A stretch of DNA of 11,874 nt from positions 1-11,874 of the forward strand of contig RFJD01000267.1 in the NCBI GenBank assembly GCA_003695015.1, written 5' to 3'. This document shows, in pieces, positions 8,767 through 11,874 of the stretch; position 1 is the first letter of the stretch; each line of letters begins with the position of its first letter. The DNA is from Verrucomicrobiota bacterium (lineage in GTDB: Bacteria; Verrucomicrobiota; Verrucomicrobiia; Limisphaerales; J093). The notes under the pieces are model-generated. The model searched no databases. It saw nothing but the letters and a program-made list of their open reading frames with translations, and was not told where the DNA came from. The position numbers were made by a program, and so were the translations under genes.

Positions 8767-9095
8767 GGGCGCGAGGGATTGGGGCGTTGGCCGGCCGGCG
8801 GGTTGGTGTTCACGTTGATGCCCAGCCGCTGGAAGGTGGGGAAGAAGGGGCTGATGGCCCGGAGCATCTCGCGGTTGGTGGCGGCGTACTTGATGGACTC
8901 CAAGGCCAGGGCCTGCAGGACGGCGCGATCCCGGTTGGCGGCGGCCACCCGCTCGTTGAGGGCCAGGATCTCGGAGGCCCCCTGGCGCGCCATCCGGGCC
9001 AGTTTCACGTACTGGTAGGCCAGGCCCACGTTGATCACCAAGCTGAGGAACAACAGGGCCATCAACAGGCCGGCCCATGGAAAGCTCTTTTTCAT
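8763..9095 (-). CDS. Small single-pass membrane protein of unknown function (first of a tandem pair)
   Basis: A 110-residue protein starting M-K-K-S-F-P-W. One membrane helix lies at about residues 8-29, then a charged, alanine-rich helix probably forms a coiled coil (31-80), and a short polar tail ends in prolines (98-110). It could instead be read as an uncleaved signal peptide. The ATG at 9095 is the only start next to the positively charged N-terminus. It lies 14 bases after the glcD-like stop and has no Shine-Dalgarno sequence. Its stop overlaps the next start by four bases, so these two and probably the dehydrogenase gene share a transcript. It is not recognised as any named family. A structural or accessory envelope role is only a guess from the architecture. 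Confidence 0.7.
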   Translation of the reverse strand: MKKSFPWAGLLMALLFLSLVINVGLAYQYVKLARMARQGASEILALNERVAAANRDRAVLQALALESIKYAATNREMLRAISPFFPTFQRLGINVNTNPPAGQRPNPSRP

Positions 9096-9109
9096 CGGCG
9101 GCGGCGACT

Positions 9110-10561
9110 TTAGCCCGCGGCGGCCTCCGGGGCAACGTCCGAGCCCGCGGCCGATCCGGGCGCCTCGAAGTCGAGGACCTTGCCCGGATTGAGGATGCCC
9201 TTCGGGTCGAGGATCCTCTTCAGCTCCCGCATGACGCGCATCGAGGCGGCGTCGGCAAACCGCGGCAGGTACTTCTTCTTGGCCACGCCCACGCCGTGTT
9301 CGCCGGTGATGGTGCCGCCCAGCCGGATGGCTTCCTGGAAGATTTCCTCGAAAGCCGCCTCGACCCGCTCCATTTCCTCCCGGTTGCGCTCGTCGGTCAG
9401 GAAGGTCGGGTGCAGGTTGCCGTCGCCCATGTGGCCGAAGGTGCCCACACGGAGGTGGTACTTGCGGGCCGTTTCCTCGATGAACCGCACCATGCGGGCC
9501 AGCTCGCTTCGCGGCACGGTCACGTCCTCGAGAATGGTCGTCGGCGACACCCGCGCCAATGCGGAGAAAGCCGTTCGTCGGGCGCTGGCCAGCCGGGCCG
9601 CCTCCTCCTCGTCGCGGGCCACCCGGATTTCCTGGCAGCCGTTGTTCCTGGCGATCTCCTCCATCCGGGCCGCCTCGGCCTCCACCACCGCCGCCGCGCC
9701 ATCGGTCTCCATCAACAACAAGGCCTCGCAATCCCGCGGCAGGCCGATCTTCGCGTAGTCGTCCACGCAATGGATGGTCGTCCGGTCGAGGAACTCGAGG
9801 GTGCAGGGGATGATCTGGGCGGCGATGATGTCCGAGACCGTCTGGGCCGCCTGGTCCATGCGGGGGAAGGTCGCCAGCAGGGTCTTTTTGGCCTGCGGTT
9901 TCGGGATGAGCCGCAACAACACCCGCGTGATCACGCCCAGGGTGCCCTCGCTGCCGATGAACAGGTCCTTGATCGAGAAACCGGCGACGTCCTTGACGCA
10001 CTTGTTGCCGGTCCAGAGCACCTCGCCATCGGCCAGCACCACTTCCAAGCCCATCACGTAATTGCGGGTGACGCCGTACTTGAGGCCGCGCAAGCCGCCG
10101 GAGTTTTCCGCCACGTTGCCCCCGATGGTCGAAATCTTCATCGAGCCGGGATCCGGCGGGTAGAACAAGCCGGCTTCGGCCGTGACCTCCGCGATCTTCT
10201 GCGTCGTGGCGCCCGCCTCCGCCAGCAGGGTGAGGTTGGCGCGGTCCACTTCTGCCACCCGATCCATCTTCGCCAGGCACAGGACGATGGAGTCGGCCAC
10301 CGGCAGGCTGCCGCCGCTCAAGCCCGTGCCGGAGCCGCGCGTCACGACGGGCGTGCCGGTTTCCTGCGCCAGCCGCAGGATCTTCGCCACCTGGTCGGTG
10401 TGACGCACGAAGGCGACACAGCCCGGCATCTGCTGCAACGCCGCCGTGCCGTCGAACGAATACGGAATCAAGTCCTCCGTGGCCGTCAGCAGATCGTCCG
10501 AATCCAACACCGCCGCCAGCCGATCGAGTATCTCCCGCGCGAGTGCCATGCTCAGGAGCAT
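9110..10561 (-). CDS. FAD-linked 2-hydroxyacid dehydrogenase, GlcD-like
   Basis: A 483-residue flavoprotein of the PCMH/FAD_binding_4 plus FAD-oxidase C family, close to GlcD and D-lactate dehydrogenases. The FAD pyrophosphate loop T-R-G-S-G-T-G-L-S-G-G is at 74-84, with I-G-G-N-V-A-E-N-S-G-G at 146-156 and G-S-E-G-T-L-G at 203-209. The C-terminal domain carries G-H-M-G-D-G-N-L-H-P (376-385), G-E-H-G-V-G (420-425) and N-P-G-K (458-461), where family histidines bind metal and substrate. It should oxidise glycolate, D-lactate or another D-2-hydroxyacid to the 2-oxoacid and pass electrons to an acceptor. The substrate cannot be told apart by eye. GlcE and GlcF, the usual partners of glycolate oxidase, are absent beside it, so a solo enzyme is plausible. 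The start may be 10561 or a second ATG at 10549; neither has a clear ribosome site. About 15 extra residues follow the usual C-terminus. Confidence 0.92.
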   Translation of the reverse strand: MLLSMALAREILDRLAAVLDSDDLLTATEDLIPYSFDGTAALQQMPGCVAFVRHTDQVAKILRLAQETGTPVVTRGSGTGLSGGSLPVADSIVLCLAKMDRVAEVDRANLTLLAEAGATTQKIAEVTAEAGLFYPPDPGSMKISTIGGNVAENSGGLRGLKYGVTRNYVMGLEVVLADGEVLWTGNKCVKDVAGFSIKDLFIGSEGTLGVITRVLLRLIPKPQAKKTLLATFPRMDQAAQTVSDIIAAQIIPCTLEFLDRTTIHCVDDYAKIGLPRDCEALLLMETDGAAAVVEAEAARMEEIARNNGCQEIRVARDEEEAARLASARRTAFSALARVSPTTILEDVTVPRSELARMVRFIEETARKYHLRVGTFGHMGDGNLHPTFLTDERNREEMERVEAAFEEIFQEAIRLGGTITGEHGVGVAKKKYLPRFADAASMRVMRELKRILDPKGILNPGKVLDFEAPGSAAGSDVAPEAAAG

Positions 10562-10620
10562 GGCGGCGGCCCGGCGGGAGGGTCAAGCCGCGCCTTGGCG
10601 GGCCGGCGCGCCCGGTCGCC

Positions 10621-11874
10621 TCAGTTCGCCTCCCTGGCCCGATAGAACGCCCAACGCCGGCCGGGCGCCGCGGCATCAAGCCAATGGGCCCGGCCCAGCA
10701 GATCGGTCATCAGGGGCGCGGGCTCCCATTGCACGAAGTCGGCGGTGCGCTCGATCAGGTACGCGCTCCGCGGCGCTCCTTCCAACGTCAGCCGCAGGCC
10801 GCCATCGGGGACCGGCACGGGGGGATCGAGCTCGATCCACGCCGGCGGCAGCGGGGGCAGACGCACGGTGACGGCGCTTTCGTTCGCCGCCCGAACGAAA
10901 AGGAAATCGGTCTCCAGGACGGCGTCCCCCGCCAGCGGGGCTTCCAACGCCAGCCAACCCTCGGGCGGTGGGGCCAAACCCGCCAGGTCGAGGGTCAGGT
11001 CCCAAGTCACGGGCTCGATCGTCTCGCCGTCCGCCCGCCAAAGACGCACCCAAACATCCGGATAACCGCCGACCTCCTGCCAAGTGTAACGGAACCGCAT
11101 CCAGTACCACGTGTTCGGCAACCACGTCCGGGCCTGAAACGCCGAAGCCCCGGCCGCCTCCGCGGAAAGCCGCCAGCCGCGTTCCGGCCCAACGACCCAC
11201 TCGAGCCGCGCCACCCACGGCTTGCCTTCATCGCCGCCCACTCCCAAGGCGCCGGCGCCGGTCTCCGTCCCTTGCAGTCCCCGCACCCGCACGCGCGCCA
11301 GGAGCTCTTCGCCCGTTCCGTGGAAAAGGGCTGTGGGAAAGCACAAACGCGCGGGCGGATCGCCTCCGCTCAGCGACAGGACACCTTTGCGGACCACGGG
11401 TGGCGGACCTTCCCCGGGCAGGACGACCCAGTCCGGCGGGGCCAGGGATTCCAACGACGCCTGCCGGCCCGGCACCGTCTCGCCCGCTTCGGCCGGCACG
11501 CCCAACCGCCGCACCTCGACCCGCGCGACGTGAAACGCCGGCGCCTGAATCGCCAGACGAAAATCCGTGCCCGCGTTCTGGCCGTTGAGGAATCGCGCCC
11601 CCGGCAGGCGGAAGGTGGCGGTCTTCCACGTGCCACTGCCGGTCAGGGAGACGGTCTTGCCGGCCCGGGTGTACGCGCCGGAGAACGGCGCGTTCGGATC
11701 GCTGCCGTCGTACTCGATGGTGAACGAACCGCCCGCATGGTCGAAGTACTCGACCTCGACCTCGACCAGCATCGAGTCCGCCCATTTGAACGAATCATCG
11801 ATCCGGAAGTAGATGTAGCGACCGGCGTGGACGGTGGGTTGCATGGCGCGACAGGGCCGGCCGCCCACCTCGGC
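10621..11874 (-). CDS. C-terminal part of a secreted beta-sandwich protein (5' end cut by window)
   Basis: The frame is open to the right edge, so the N-terminus is missing; 417 residues and a stop are visible. A GTG at 11868 is not a likely start because the frame continues past it into the edge. Residues of the fragment from about 15 to 120 form a beta-rich unit (aromatic Y-I-Y-F-R-I-D-D-S, then T-G-S-G-T-W-K-T-A-T-F), similar to galactose-binding or carbohydrate-binding sandwiches. About 170-335 forms a second beta-rich unit with W-Y-W-M-R-F and W-V-R-L-W-R, like LamG/concanavalin-type domains. The last 60 residues carry L-I-E-R-T-A-D-F-V-Q-W and end W-A-F-Y-R-A-R-E, a tail common in verrucomicrobial secreted proteins. 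Any catalytic domain would lie outside the window. Surface or extracellular polysaccharide binding is an inference. The stop is 59 bases before the glcD-like start. Confidence 0.75.
   Translation of the reverse strand, partial: AEVGGRPCRAMQPTVHAGRYIYFRIDDSFKWADSMLVEVEVEYFDHAGGSFTIEYDGSDPNAPFSGAYTRAGKTVSLTGSGTWKTATFRLPGARFLNGQNAGTDFRLAIQAPAFHVARVEVRRLGVPAEAGETVPGRQASLESLAPPDWVVLPGEGPPPVVRKGVLSLSGGDPPARLCFPTALFHGTGEELLARVRVRGLQGTETGAGALGVGGDEGKPWVARLEWVVGPERGWRLSAEAAGASAFQARTWLPNTWYWMRFRYTWQEVGGYPDVWVRLWRADGETIEPVTWDLTLDLAGLAPPPEGWLALEAPLAGDAVLETDFLFVRAANESAVTVRLPPLPPAWIELDPPVPVPDGGLRLTLEGAPRSAYLIERTADFVQWEPAPLMTDLLGRAHWLDAAAPGRRWAFYRAREAN

Noticed and set aside
10589..10610. 6-bp inverted repeat between the right-edge gene and the glcD-like gene
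   Set aside because: It has a short GC stem, a 10-base loop and no T-tract. A TTGACC nearby on the minus strand has no matching -10 box, so neither terminator nor promoter is supported.
9077..10645. 522-codon open frame on the plus strand
   Set aside because: It is antisense to the glcD-like gene, whose flavin motifs are complete on the minus strand.

Overview
The window is a dense, uniformly GC-rich stretch of bacterial chromosome. It holds ten protein genes plus a partial gene at the right edge. No gap between genes reaches 300 bases: the longest is 170 bases (5977-6146) and the others are 66 or less. I saw no tRNA, rRNA, CRISPR array, insertion sequence or phage gene. The gene content suggests a Gram-negative, and the best guess is a Verrucomicrobiota member of the Limisphaerales/Pedosphaera type. 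The reasons are the tail of the right-edge protein (a 'L-I-E-R-T-x-D-F-x-x-W ... F-Y-R-A' ending common in secreted proteins of that phylum), the GldA/GldF/GldG/DUF4340 set, and mostly absent Shine-Dalgarno motifs. This placement is an inference from familiarity, not a search.

Left block (1-5976, minus strand). Transcription would run right to left through an HtrA/DegP-type periplasmic protease, a GldA-like ABC ATPase, a GldF-like ABC-2 permease, a GldG-like periplasmic-facing auxiliary protein, and a DUF4340 protein cut by the left edge. The gaps are 42, -4, 5 and 8 bases, so the last four are almost certainly one operon and htrA is probably its first gene. The DUF4340 protein contains three tandem copies of one domain unit.

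Middle block (6147-8181, plus strand). Diverging from htrA are a small coiled-coil LysM envelope protein, a family 2 glycosyltransferase of the polyprenyl-phosphate type, and a small LAB_N-type membrane protein that carries an unexpected C-terminal zinc ribbon. The last two probably work together on lipid-linked sugars. A GC-rich hairpin at 8188-8222 separates this block from the next, which converges on it.

Right block (8224-11874, minus strand). This holds the C-terminal part of a large, probably secreted beta-sandwich protein, then a GlcD-like FAD-linked 2-hydroxyacid dehydrogenase with no GlcE or GlcF partner, then two small single-pass membrane proteins of unknown function. The two small genes overlap by four bases and look like diverged tandem paralogues.

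The least described items are the LAB_N-zinc ribbon protein, the paralogous small membrane pair behind glcD, the triplicated DUF4340 protein, and the joining of an HtrA protease to a gliding-type ABC system. None can be called a new system from sequence alone.
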